Source: Lachnospiraceae bacterium (lineage in GTDB: Bacteria > Bacillota > Clostridia > Lachnospirales > Lachnospiraceae). Taken from it: a DNA stretch of 64,000 nt. Positions 26,430-34,385 of the stretch are shown piece after piece; the stretch's first letter is position 1, and each line of letters starts with the position of its first letter. The translations under genes were made by a program, and so were the position numbers. The stretch is taken from assembly GCA_016286035.1 (NCBI GenBank), contig JAEERY010000059.1:50442-114441 (forward strand), given 5' to 3'. Under the pieces are notes generated by a model. The model saw only the letters and a program-made list of their open reading frames with translations. It was not told the DNA's origin and did no database searches.

Positions 26430-27290
26430 TTAACAGTTTCCGGTATAGACATATTTAAGGTTTTTGGATGCGATATCCTTAAGATGATATATAAGGCTCA
26501 CATCGGTCGCATCCCTGTCTGTCATATGAAACTGAGGGAAGAACCTGGATATGTGAAGCGGTATCTCACTGCCGTCTTTATTCTGATATACATCCTTTAA
26601 GGATGCTATCCATTCGCTTATATCTTCCATCTCCTTAACAGAGTCGTTCTCCCTGGGGATTATAAGAGTCGTAAGTTCGACATGACAGTCCTTTACGGCA
26701 TGTTTAATAAAGCTCATGACCATCTCTCTGTCACCTTTAAGGGTGTCCGAATAGAAGCTGTCCCTAAATCCTTTGAGATCTATGTTCATCGCATCTATAT
26801 AGGGTATGATCTTATCATATACATCAAGGCTTACGCATCCGTTTGTCACAAGAACGTTTTTCATGCCTCTCTCATGAACAAGCCTTGCACAGTCATAAAC
26901 ATACTCATAGCCCACAAGAGGCTCGTTGTAGGTATAAGCCACACCTATATTTCCCCTACTCTGATAAATATATGCCATATCGGCAAGTTCTTCGGGAGTC
27001 AGATCCTCCGCAAGGAAAGGCCAGTCCTTAACCTCTTCTCCCCATGATATCTCGCTGTTCTGACAGAAAGGACATCTAAGATTGCATCCGTAGCTTCCGA
27101 CAGAGAGTATCTTTGAACCGCTCATGAATCTGTTTAAGGGCTTCTTTTCTATGGGGTCGAGTGCAAGGGATGTAACCTTTGCATAGTTAAGAGGAACAAC
27201 CTTACCGCCTATCGTTCCCCTTGCCCCGCAAAAGCCTGTTTTGTTTTCATCTATTATGCAGTGTCTGAAACATACATTGCATGCAGCCAT
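26430..27290 (-). CDS. amrS: AmmeMemoRadiSam system radical SAM enzyme
   Basis: 286 residues. The cluster-binding motif is GCNLRCPFCQN (CxxxCxxC), following an N-terminal Cys-rich segment (CNVCFRHC ... FCGARG) typical of this pyruvate-formate-lyase-activase-like group. AYTYNEPLVGYEYVYD is the conserved SAM-binding continuation. It lies 10 bases after the Memo-AMMECR1 fusion gene with GGAGG before its start. The system is defined by co-occurrence of these three domains; its reaction is unknown to me. Confidence 0.92.
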   Translation of the reverse strand: MAACNVCFRHCIIDENKTGFCGARGTIGGKVVPLNYAKVTSLALDPIEKKPLNRFMSGSKILSVGSYGCNLRCPFCQNSEISWGEEVKDWPFLAEDLTPEELADMAYIYQSRGNIGVAYTYNEPLVGYEYVYDCARLVHERGMKNVLVTNGCVSLDVYDKIIPYIDAMNIDLKGFRDSFYSDTLKGDREMVMSFIKHAVKDCHVELTTLIIPRENDSVKEMEDISEWIASLKDVYQNKDGSEIPLHISRFFPQFHMTDRDATDVSLIYHLKDIASKNLKYVYTGNC

Positions 27291-27300
27291 GTAAGTCCTC

Positions 27301-28686
27301 CTATATATGTCTTATAACTTCAAATCTCTGCAGAGAATATTTCTCATTATCGTTTATGCCGGCTTTCTGCTTTGCTATCCTTATCTGCTGCTCAACCGTA
27401 TCCACACCGTCAAGATCGGGCAAGAGCAGTCCTCTCTTAAAACGATTGCTCACGATAACTCCGTAGCGCTTTACATCAAGCTCATCGGGTGAATCTATAT
27501 CCTCAGCATCTCCCAGCACATCAACATTTATATCAAGCCATGGCAGTTCATCCTTTGTTATGGGATCGAATCTGGGATCTGTCGTGGAAGCACTTATCGC
27601 ATTTGCTATGATCTCTTCGGCAAGAGAATCCTTTGTTGCGCTTATCGTTCCTATGCAGCCTCTCAGTCTCCCGTGCTCATGGATCGATACAAAAGCACCG
27701 GCGCATGTATCGGTCATCTCCTTTGGAAGGTGATCCGGAACCTTTATTATCGTTTTATCCGTCACATAGCTTTCTATTGCTTTTCTTGCAAGTCTTACAT
27801 ATTCATCGGAAGCATTTTTCTTTTCTTCAAGCTGTCTTTCTATCTTTTCAAGATGCTTTTCAAGAAATCTTCTTTCCTTGTCCTCACCCGCCGGATAGAA
27901 GGAACAGATACCGTAACCGACACCCGTCACATCCTCATGTGAATACTGCGTTGCCTTGACCCTTGTCGCATCTAAAGCACCTGCCATTATCACAAAGGAA
28001 CGGTGACCGCATTCTGCTGCTCTCTCGCAGAAAGCCTCATCAAAATCAAACAGCTCATCAAAGGCTGCCCTTTTACATACATCCATTATGCGCCTGTCAT
28101 ACTCGGGTCCCTCGGGTGCAAAGCCGTAAGGGCCGTACGTCTGTAACTTGTGAGAAAGATCTCCGCTTGCAACAAACACTACTCTCCTTGAAAGGTTATC
28201 CACTGCACTTTTTATCATCTGTCCGAGACGGTAGTGATCGGTAAGGGGAAGACCCGATAAACCTATCCTTACTATCTTAAAATCATCAAGATACTTTCTA
28301 ATGAAATAAAGAGGCACCATCGTACCGTGATCAAGATTTTTATCCCTCTCTCCGAGAGTTCCGGCAGAAAACGCATTCCTGTCTGCGATACGCGTAATCT
28401 CATCAACAAGCTCAGTATCGTATTCTTCCTTAAACTTTACGCAGCCTGCCCTGAAATTTGAAAGATCTCCCGAAGCTCTCCTTCCGGGTGAGATGTGAAA
28501 ATAATCTGCATACATCACTGAATGCGGACTTGTTATCACAATTGTCTCAGGCTTAAGAGAAGCTATCTCTCGTGCTGCTTTCTCATAAGCCTCAGTTGTT
28601 GTCTTTATCTGTTCTTCGCCACCTTTTCCCACCTCCGGCACGATAAGAGGCGGATGCGGTACCATAAATGCTCCTACGATAGCCAT
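27301..28686 (-). CDS. Fused Memo-type and AMMECR1 protein
   Basis: 461 residues from ATG 28686, preceded by GGAGGGA; the longer frame to 28725 has no site and overlaps the abiEii stop. Residues 1-275 are a Memo/LigB-like domain with metal-ligand candidates H11 (VPHPP) and H55 (TSPHS) plus NLDHGTMVPLYF. From about 300 on is AMMECR1, with the signature RGCIGTI and DPRFDPITKDELPWLDI. Joined to the radical SAM gene, it makes a complete two-gene AmmeMemoRadiSam system. Confidence 0.92.
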   Translation of the reverse strand: MAIVGAFMVPHPPLIVPEVGKGGEEQIKTTTEAYEKAAREIASLKPETIVITSPHSVMYADYFHISPGRRASGDLSNFRAGCVKFKEEYDTELVDEITRIADRNAFSAGTLGERDKNLDHGTMVPLYFIRKYLDDFKIVRIGLSGLPLTDHYRLGQMIKSAVDNLSRRVVFVASGDLSHKLQTYGPYGFAPEGPEYDRRIMDVCKRAAFDELFDFDEAFCERAAECGHRSFVIMAGALDATRVKATQYSHEDVTGVGYGICSFYPAGEDKERRFLEKHLEKIERQLEEKKNASDEYVRLARKAIESYVTDKTIIKVPDHLPKEMTDTCAGAFVSIHEHGRLRGCIGTISATKDSLAEEIIANAISASTTDPRFDPITKDELPWLDINVDVLGDAEDIDSPDELDVKRYGVIVSNRFKRGLLLPDLDGVDTVEQQIRIAKQKAGINDNEKYSLQRFEVIRHI

Positions 28687-28717
28687 AAATATCCCTCCAA
28701 TACAAAAATCATCTATA

Positions 28718-29518
28718 TTACTCAAGTTTTTCCAGAAACTCTATAAGACTCTCGATAACGCTAGGAACCTCTTCGTCTATCCAGTTCTTTTTTGAATCGA
28801 TTAGCCTTTTAACGTATCTCTGCGACGAAAAAGTTCTTTTGACTCTGTTTGCTACAGCATCCATATCATTCTCTTTCATACCAGGGTCAGAAATAATAAA
28901 TGTGTTCATACATTTTAAAAGCTTTTGAGTATCAAGTTTGTCAGAAAGATAGTACATGTCAAAGATATCCTTATATCTCGTGGAGTTTTGCCCGAACTTT
29001 AAAAGTGACCGAAGCTTTTCTGTAAACATCTGCTCCTTGGTATTAATAAGCAATGTTGCACTACCGTCATAGCATGCAATATCAAAGCAATATTCTTCCT
29101 GATCTATGTCAAGATTTTTATGAACACCCAGATCGATCTTACTTTCGATTGAATCACCCGTATCATCAGTGATTATTACATGGACACGTTTTCCATGATA
29201 TTCCTGCTGCTTGAGTTCGGTTATATCCCCTGTCTTATCAATATGAAAGCCCTCCAGACAGTCAAGCTTTCTTATAAACGTTAGAATTGACTCATCACTA
29301 AGTGAATACCGGATAAAATCCATATCAATATCCTGAGTCGCCCTTCGGCTGTCTTTTGAGATGTTTTGCATTACAACGCCACCCTTTATTGTGACATTCC
29401 TGCTCAGAGTGCTTTCAGAAATAGCCTTCAATACCACATCCTGACACACCTTTGCTTCCGCATTTTCATCATATCCATCCGCATAAGCCTTACTTATCAA
29501 CTCTTTTATCGTTATCAT
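28718..29518 (-). CDS. abiEii: AbiEii-type nucleotidyltransferase toxin
   Basis: 266 residues of the nucleotidyl transferase AbiEii family. KGGVVMQN and the DNA-polymerase-beta-like RRATQDIDMDF carry the catalytic Gly and Asp-x-Asp residues. AbiEii toxins transfer nucleotides to tRNA and block growth, aborting phage infection. Its ATG overlaps the AbiEi stop by one base and GGAGG precedes it inside that gene. Confidence 0.9.
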   Translation of the reverse strand: MITIKELISKAYADGYDENAEAKVCQDVVLKAISESTLSRNVTIKGGVVMQNISKDSRRATQDIDMDFIRYSLSDESILTFIRKLDCLEGFHIDKTGDITELKQQEYHGKRVHVIITDDTGDSIESKIDLGVHKNLDIDQEEYCFDIACYDGSATLLINTKEQMFTEKLRSLLKFGQNSTRYKDIFDMYYLSDKLDTQKLLKCMNTFIISDPGMKENDMDAVANRVKRTFSSQRYVKRLIDSKKNWIDEEVPSVIESLIEFLEKLE

Positions 29519-30060
29519 CAGAGGACCTCCAGTTCAATTGCATCGCAGATCATTTTACTTCGAGGGAAGCTTTCTGCATAATCCTGTATCCGCTCAATAT
29601 CCAGATCGTAGATAATATCTCTGTAATTACCGATGATCTCCTTGTAATAGTCAAAAGGTATTTTATTCTTAAACCGAAGCAGTTCGATCAGCATTCTTTC
29701 TTTATCATAGATCTTAAATGTTGCGTCCCTTCGCTCAATCGTTGTTACGCCGGTATTTAATATATTTGATAGGACATAGTATTGATGCACACGATCATCA
29801 TTGATATATATGGCATGTTTGTCTGTCGCAATATGAAACTTATCAGGAATGACATCGGTCAGACCATGATAATAAAACGCACTGTTCATGGTAATTATCC
29901 CCTTGGGATACTTAAAAGCAATAACAGCCAGTTTCGAGACATCAGGTACGTCAGAATACACACCTTTCTCAATCTGAAAAAGCTTTCCGTCAGATATCTG
30001 TTTTTTGATCTGATAATCAGATTGCCATTTGTGAAGACATTCCGAATATGATAACAGCAT
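29518..30060 (-). CDS. abiEi: AbiEi-type antitoxin/transcription regulator
   Basis: 180 residues. An N-terminal winged-helix (YQIKKQISDGKLFQIEKGVYSD) is followed by the AbiEi C-terminal domain (PKGIITMNSAFYYHGLTDVIP, then a segment with KERMLIELLRFKNKIPFDYYKE). It neutralises the toxin and represses the operon by binding inverted repeats. A 10-bp inverted repeat lies just upstream. Confidence 0.88.
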   Translation of the reverse strand: MLLSYSECLHKWQSDYQIKKQISDGKLFQIEKGVYSDVPDVSKLAVIAFKYPKGIITMNSAFYYHGLTDVIPDKFHIATDKHAIYINDDRVHQYYVLSNILNTGVTTIERRDATFKIYDKERMLIELLRFKNKIPFDYYKEIIGNYRDIIYDLDIERIQDYAESFPRSKMICDAIELEVL

Positions 30061-30083
30061 AATAAACCTTCTTTTACAGTGAT

Positions 30084-30112
30084 TATAGGCTTTTGAGCAT
30101 CGAAAGCCTATA
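30084..30112 (-). promoter_or_regulatory. Inverted-repeat operator upstream of abiEi
   Basis: TATAGGCTTT (30084-30093) and AAAGCCTATA (30103-30112) are exact arms nine bases apart, 24-52 bases before the abiEi start. AbiEi proteins are known to bind paired repeats at this position. Confidence 0.7.
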
Positions 30113-30162
30113 TTTACTTCAATATTATATTAAAAATCCATATTTGTCAACGCAACAAAAAA

Positions 30163-30195
30163 ACTCCCCAACCTGACGTTATCAGGTTAAGGAGT
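30163..30195 (-). terminator. Terminator of the zinc uptake operon
   Basis: AACCTGA with TCAGGTT inside ACTCC with GGAGT; on the minus strand the stem is followed by TTTTTTTG. It lies about 100 bases beyond the OB-fold lipoprotein stop. Confidence 0.85.
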
Positions 30196-30293
30196 CTTAT
30201 TCCGATCATTTCGCAACAGTGTACGTTGCGGTATTGATTATTGTGAACACTGAACCATTCGAAAAATTTTATATATCCTATGTATGAGAAAAA

Positions 30294-30884
30294 CTATGAT
30301 ACTATCTGCGAATCCTTTAAGGTGCAGTACATGTCCTCACCCTCCATGTAAGTAACGAAGGTTCCCACGACCGTTACGTTGTCTCCTATATTCGGATAGG
30401 CATTTTCATCGGTTAAAACAAACTCCATGCCCTGTGCACAGCATGCGGTCGCATCCTGTATGATGCAGAAATAATATGTCATCCCCGTATTCTCATCATG
30501 ATATGAGTTAAAGGTCCCGTTCATCTTTACGACCTTGCCCTCGTAATCCTTGGGTGTGACCATCATGTTGTAGACTTCAGAATATACCATCGTGCTTGAG
30601 ATCGCTGTAAGATCCACATCTATGCCGTCATGTGTCATCGCATTTCTGTCAGCCTCTGTTATGCTCTCCTCAATGACAGGTGTAGGAATGACTGTCGGTA
30701 CTGCCACTGTTTCACTTTCACCGTTTTTTGCGGCATCCTCTTTTGCCATCTGGTCTGCCATCACGGATTCAACGCTTGTGGGCTGACTGCCCGTATCCCT
30801 TTTTGCTGTTGAGGTGTCCGAGCCGCATGCCGTAAGCACACTCATAACCGTTATGCACATAATTATGCTTATTAGCTTTTTCAT
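30294..30884 (-). CDS. OB-fold-like lipoprotein at the end of the zinc operon
   Basis: 196 residues from ATG 30884, which overlaps the znuB stop (ATGA) and has GGGAGTGGGG upstream. The longer frame to 31010 lies inside znuB and is rejected. Lipobox LTAC. The C-terminal 90 residues resemble the OB-like tail of YcgQ-type (DUF1980) permease subunits: YEGKVVKMNG, then ATACCAQGMEFVL, then GDNVTVVGTF. A zinc-handling role at the cell surface is inferred from this likeness and from the operon. Confidence 0.75.
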   Translation of the reverse strand: MKKLISIIMCITVMSVLTACGSDTSTAKRDTGSQPTSVESVMADQMAKEDAAKNGESETVAVPTVIPTPVIEESITEADRNAMTHDGIDVDLTAISSTMVYSEVYNMMVTPKDYEGKVVKMNGTFNSYHDENTGMTYYFCIIQDATACCAQGMEFVLTDENAYPNIGDNVTVVGTFVTYMEGEDMYCTLKDSQIVS

Positions 30885-31723
30885 TTCCCCACTCCCTTTA
30901 TAAGGCCGATGAGACTGCAGATCAAGAATGCGAACACATCGACCGCAACTATGGTGGAACCCACAGGAGTTCCCGTTAACATCGAGATGATGATACCCGA
31001 AAATGCGCATATGACCGAAAGGATCGCTGAAAATATGGTAACGCTTAAAAAGTTCTTAAACATCCTCATGGCAGATAGTGCCGGGAAGATGACAAGTGCG
31101 GATATCAGAAGCGAACCCACCAGGTTCATCGCAAGTACTATGATAACTGCTATGACCACTGCTATCAGGAGATTGTAGACATCTGCCTTTGTGCCCACAG
31201 CCTTTGCAAAGTTCTCATCAAAAGTCACTGCAAATATCTTGTTATAAAAGATCACAAACACTGCCAGAACTATAACCGAAAGGATCATGCAGAGCCATAC
31301 CTCCCACCTGGTGAGTGTCAGGATCGACATCGAGCCAAAAAGTGTTGAGCACACATCACCGGTAAGGTTTGATGAGGTTGAAAACAGGTTCATCAAAAGA
31401 TAGCCGAAAGCCAGTGCTCCGACCGATATCATGGCTATCGCCGCATCACCCTTTATGCGTGTGTTCTGTCCGGTACGAAGTAAAAGCACGGCACAGATTA
31501 TGGTGATCGGAAGAATGAGTGTCATCTTGTTTGTAAGGTTTAGGACACTTGCTATAGCCATGGCACCGAATGCCACATGTGAAAGTCCGTCACCTATAAA
31601 AGAAAACCTCTTTAAAACGAGTGTCACACCAAGCAGGGAAGAGCTCAGAGCGATGAGCACTCCGACTATGATCGCATATCTTACAAATGTATGATCAAGA
31701 TATATCATAAGAGTTTCAATCAT
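30881..31723 (-). CDS. znuB: Zinc/metal ABC transporter permease
   Basis: 280 residues from ATG 31723 (AAGGCGGTGGG upstream); it overlaps the znuC stop by eight bases. About eight or nine membrane helices of the ABC-3 metal permease family, with GDGLSHVAFGAMAIA and VGSLLISALVIFPALSA as signatures. It forms the channel with ZnuC and receives metal from ZnuA. Confidence 0.93.
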   Translation of the reverse strand: MIETLMIYLDHTFVRYAIIVGVLIALSSSLLGVTLVLKRFSFIGDGLSHVAFGAMAIASVLNLTNKMTLILPITIICAVLLLRTGQNTRIKGDAAIAMISVGALAFGYLLMNLFSTSSNLTGDVCSTLFGSMSILTLTRWEVWLCMILSVIVLAVFVIFYNKIFAVTFDENFAKAVGTKADVYNLLIAVVIAVIIVLAMNLVGSLLISALVIFPALSAMRMFKNFLSVTIFSAILSVICAFSGIIISMLTGTPVGSTIVAVDVFAFLICSLIGLIKGVGK

Positions 31724-32432
31724 CAGACCCACCGCCTTTCTTTCCCGAAAGGAAATATCTTCCCATATCACTCTCTTCGTAATCTTTTTTTGTTCCGTAG
31801 AATACGTCGTCTCCTATATGAAGGATATGATCCGCATATCTTGCTGCAGCAGCTATGTCATGCGAGATCATGATTATGGTTATGCCTTCCTTATTTAAGC
31901 TCTCGATAAGATCATACATGTCCGCCGTTACCGCGGGATCCAGTCCGGCCACAGGCTCATCCAAAAGAAGCACCTTTCTTGTTGCGCACAGTGCCCTTGC
32001 AAGAAGCACTCTCTGCTGCTGACCGCCCGATAACTCCCTGTAGCATCTGTCAGCCATATCGAGTATGCCCATGCGCTCCATGTTTGTCTTTGCAAGTGCC
32101 TTCTCCTCTTTGTTGTAAAAAGGTCTTAAGCCGCATCTTGCCTGACAGCCCGATAATACTATCTCTTTAACAGATGCCGGAAAGTCCTTTTGAACGATCG
32201 TCTGCTGGGGGAGATATCCTATCTCGTTTGCCTGCAGCTCATCCCCGAAGATTATCTGACCGCCGATTGGTTTTAAAAGACCAAGTAAAGTCTTCATTAA
32301 TGTGGACTTACCCGAGCCGTTCTCACCAACGATACAAAGATACTCTCCGCTTGTGATTTCAAAATTAAGTTTTTGTGCTATAACGCTCTTGTCATAGCCG
32401 ACTTCCAAGTCTTTAACGGTTATGTATGACAT
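31716..32432 (-). CDS. znuC: Zinc/metal ABC transporter ATPase
   Basis: 238 residues. Walker A GENGSGKST, signature LSGGQQQRVLLARAL, Walker B VLLLDEP and the switch His in ISHDIAAAARY. The C-terminus is Gly/Ser/Asp-rich. It follows znuA by 12 bases and powers metal import. Confidence 0.94.
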   Translation of the reverse strand: MSYITVKDLEVGYDKSVIAQKLNFEITSGEYLCIVGENGSGKSTLMKTLLGLLKPIGGQIIFGDELQANEIGYLPQQTIVQKDFPASVKEIVLSGCQARCGLRPFYNKEEKALAKTNMERMGILDMADRCYRELSGGQQQRVLLARALCATRKVLLLDEPVAGLDPAVTADMYDLIESLNKEGITIIMISHDIAAAARYADHILHIGDDVFYGTKKDYEESDMGRYFLSGKKGGGSDD

Positions 32433-32444
32433 GTTTTTTCCTTA

Positions 32445-33455
32445 TCAGTTGAGTGCCTGTTTTAAAACCTCCAGGTTATTATTCATGATGGAAAGATATG
32501 TGGCACCCTCTTTCACATCATTTGCTGTTACAGACTGCATTGAATCAAGTGTCAGGATCTGCTGATCCTTATTTTGTGTGTTATCTCTTATAGTCTCGGC
32601 GATCTTTTTATCGCCTGTCTCTATAGTCAGTATTGTGTTAAGACCAAGTTCATCAGTCTTTTTTGAAAGGAAGACTATCGTTTCAAAGCTTGCTTCCGTT
32701 TCAGCAGAACAGCCTACAAATGCCGCATAGTAATCAAGTCCGTAATCGTCTGTCATGTACCTGAACGGGAATCTGTCTCCGAAAAGAACAGTCTTATACT
32801 TTGCAGAGGTGACAACCTCCTTATACTTTGCATCAAGTTCGTTAAGCTGCTTCTGGTATGCCGCATTGTTTGCCCTGTAATGCTCAGCATCAACAGAATC
32901 AACCTCACATAAGCTCTCTGTTATGGCATCGCAGATGACAGATACGTTTCTTAGCGACAGCCATACATGCTCATCATACTCAACCTCTTCCTCTTCGCCT
33001 TCTTCGCCCTCTTCTTCCTCTTCTTCACCTTCCATGCCTTCGACCAGCTCTTCTTCCTTGACGTTTTCGCCGAGCACCTCCATAAGGTTTATGACCTTCA
33101 TATCCTTGTTGGTGGCTTCCTTTAAGGCATCATCAACCCATCCGTCAGACTCTCCGCCTACATATATGAAGATGTCACAGGTTGATATCTTTAGGATATC
33201 TGCGGCTGTGGGCTGGTAGCTGTGAAGATCCACACCGTTATCCAAAAGGACAGTGAACTCAACATGGGGTTCTTCTTCTCCAACGATATTTCTTACCCAG
33301 TCATACTCGGGGAAGATCGTTGTAACGACCTGTATCTTCTTATCAGTATTTGAAACATTTTTCTCAACACCTGAAACGGCACTGTTTGAGCCGCAGGCGC
33401 TTAAAAGGCCAATCATCATTACGGCCGCTATGATCATTGCTAAAATCTTTTTCAT
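32445..33455 (-). CDS. znuA: Zinc/metal-binding ABC transporter lipoprotein with an acidic loop
   Basis: 336 residues, lipobox LLSAC (C21). The fold is the cluster A-I metal-binding type, with ligand candidates H78 (VDLHSY) and H163 (DEHVW). The loop before the second histidine (about 134-162), His-rich in many zinc proteins, is almost pure Glu/Gly here. The third canonical histidine is replaced by an Arg-rich segment (GDRFPFRY), as in a Clostridia subgroup. Zinc is inferred from the zur gene; manganese is possible. Confidence 0.88.
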   Translation of the reverse strand: MKKILAMIIAAVMMIGLLSACGSNSAVSGVEKNVSNTDKKIQVVTTIFPEYDWVRNIVGEEEPHVEFTVLLDNGVDLHSYQPTAADILKISTCDIFIYVGGESDGWVDDALKEATNKDMKVINLMEVLGENVKEEELVEGMEGEEEEEEGEEGEEEEVEYDEHVWLSLRNVSVICDAITESLCEVDSVDAEHYRANNAAYQKQLNELDAKYKEVVTSAKYKTVLFGDRFPFRYMTDDYGLDYYAAFVGCSAETEASFETIVFLSKKTDELGLNTILTIETGDKKIAETIRDNTQNKDQQILTLDSMQSVTANDVKEGATYLSIMNNNLEVLKQALN

Positions 33456-33506
33456 ATCTTTATCTCTCCGTTTAAATCATTGATAAGTTACATTTTCATG
33501 TATGAC

Positions 33507-33827
33507 TCAATCATTCAGACGGATCTTTCTGTTTACGGGTGTTGTGATCATGAGCAGAGGCTCATTTATCTCATTATCAGCTGAAAGGATGACTCCAAAC
33601 ATCATGAGAGCCACAAACACCTCTGACGCATTCGATAATCTTTTTAATGCCTCCTCGCATATATGGATGCACTCACATACGGGACAGTCCTCATCATCGC
33701 ATTTATGCATAGCTTCATGAGCTAAAAAGTATGCCGATATTAAGATCATCAGAAGCATCATCATCCCGATAAGGATTGAAACTATCTTCTTTATTGAATT
33801 AAAAGTCTTTGAATTACTGAATGTCAT
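33507..33827 (-). CDS. Small membrane protein with Cys/His motif in the zur operon
   Basis: 106 residues from ATG 33827; the longer frame to 33908 lies inside zur. One or two membrane helices (VSILIGMMMLLMILISAYFL) are followed directly by HEAMHKCDDEDCPVCECIHICEE, dense in His, Cys and acidic residues, then a second hydrophobic stretch. The motif looks like a metal-binding or thiol site on the membrane. It overlaps the zur stop by 14 bases. No experimental function known to me. Confidence 0.72.
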   Translation of the reverse strand: MTFSNSKTFNSIKKIVSILIGMMMLLMILISAYFLAHEAMHKCDDEDCPVCECIHICEEALKRLSNASEVFVALMMFGVILSADNEINEPLLMITTPVNRKIRLND

Positions 33828-34251
33828 TTTCTTCTTTCTTGCTGCAGTCTTCACAGATGCCGTAAAAGACGGTCCTGAAGGGATCCAACTTAAAGCCGTG
33901 CTCCTCAAACAGATGTCCCTTTATAAGGGATAGCTCATCACAGTGCATGTGTATGAGTGAGCCGCAGATCTCACATCTGCAGTGGAAGCATGTGCCCTCT
34001 CCTGCATGGCTGTGCTCTCCCACATACTCAAAGCAGGCAGGTGAACCCACATCAACGATGTATTTGCTGACCAGCCCGTCATCCACCAGCTTTTCCATCT
34101 GACGGTAAACGGTTGCCTGTCCCATGGGAGAACCGTGCTCTTTAAAATACTCACAGACATCGGCTACTGTTATGTGAGCTCTTTTCTGTGATTCCAGGTA
34201 TCCAAGGAGCATCTCTCTTTGTTTTGTGTTGTATTTTGACCTTCCGGGCAT
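33814..34251 (-). CDS. zur: Fur family regulator, zinc type
   Basis: 145 residues from ATG 34251, with CAGGAG six bases upstream; the longer frame runs through the promoter. N-terminal winged helix (HITVADVCEYFKEHGSPMGQATVYRQMEKL), then a C-terminal metal and dimer domain with CFHCRCEICGSLIHMHCDEL and CEDCSKK cysteines for structural zinc. Its position ahead of znuACB and the paired TGATAAC boxes mark it as the zinc sensor and autorepressor. Confidence 0.92.
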   Translation of the reverse strand: MPGRSKYNTKQREMLLGYLESQKRAHITVADVCEYFKEHGSPMGQATVYRQMEKLVDDGLVSKYIVDVGSPACFEYVGEHSHAGEGTCFHCRCEICGSLIHMHCDELSLIKGHLFEEHGFKLDPFRTVFYGICEDCSKKEENDIQ

Positions 34252-34270
34252 ATACGTCTCCTGCATCAAT

Positions 34271-34287
34271 TTGATAACCGTTCTCAA
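34271..34287 (-). promoter_or_regulatory. Zur box 1, at the zur transcription start
   Basis: TTGATAACCGTTCTCAA, a 17-bp Fur-family palindrome with one imperfect pair, sits just downstream of the zur -10 box. Confidence 0.85.
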
Positions 34288-34315
34288 TTCTAACAAAGAG
34301 GTCCGTTAATGTCAA
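34287..34315 (-). promoter_or_regulatory. zur operon promoter
   Basis: On the minus strand TTGACA (34310-34315) and TAGAAT (34287-34292) are exactly 17 bases apart. The promoter is bracketed by the two Zur boxes. Confidence 0.85.
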
Positions 34316-34316
34316 T

Positions 34317-34333
34317 ATGATAACCGTTATCAT
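34317..34333 (-). promoter_or_regulatory. Zur box 2, perfect palindrome
   Basis: ATGATAAC-C-GTTATCAT is a perfect 8-1-8 Fur-family palindrome abutting the -35 box of the zur promoter. Confidence 0.9.
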
Positions 34334-34357
34334 TTTTATCATTTTTTGTCATTTAAA

Positions 34358-34381
34358 AAGCGCCTGCATATGCAAGCGCTT
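34358..34381 (-). terminator. Terminator of the secreted esterase gene
   Basis: AAGCGC and GCGCTT pair, with a TGCATATGCA palindrome between them; the minus strand continues TTTTTAAATG. Confidence 0.75.
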
Positions 34382-34385
34382 AAAC

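Noticed and set aside
30885..31010. Longer N-terminus of the OB-fold lipoprotein
   Set aside because: It runs inside znuB and lacks a ribosome site; ATG 30884 has a lipobox and ATGA overlap.
32923..33219. Plus-strand Ser-rich frame opposite znuA
   Set aside because: It is the complement of the Glu-rich coding stretch.
34252..34296. Longer N-terminus of zur
   Set aside because: It would include the Zur box and the -10 box; ATG 34251 has CAGGAG.
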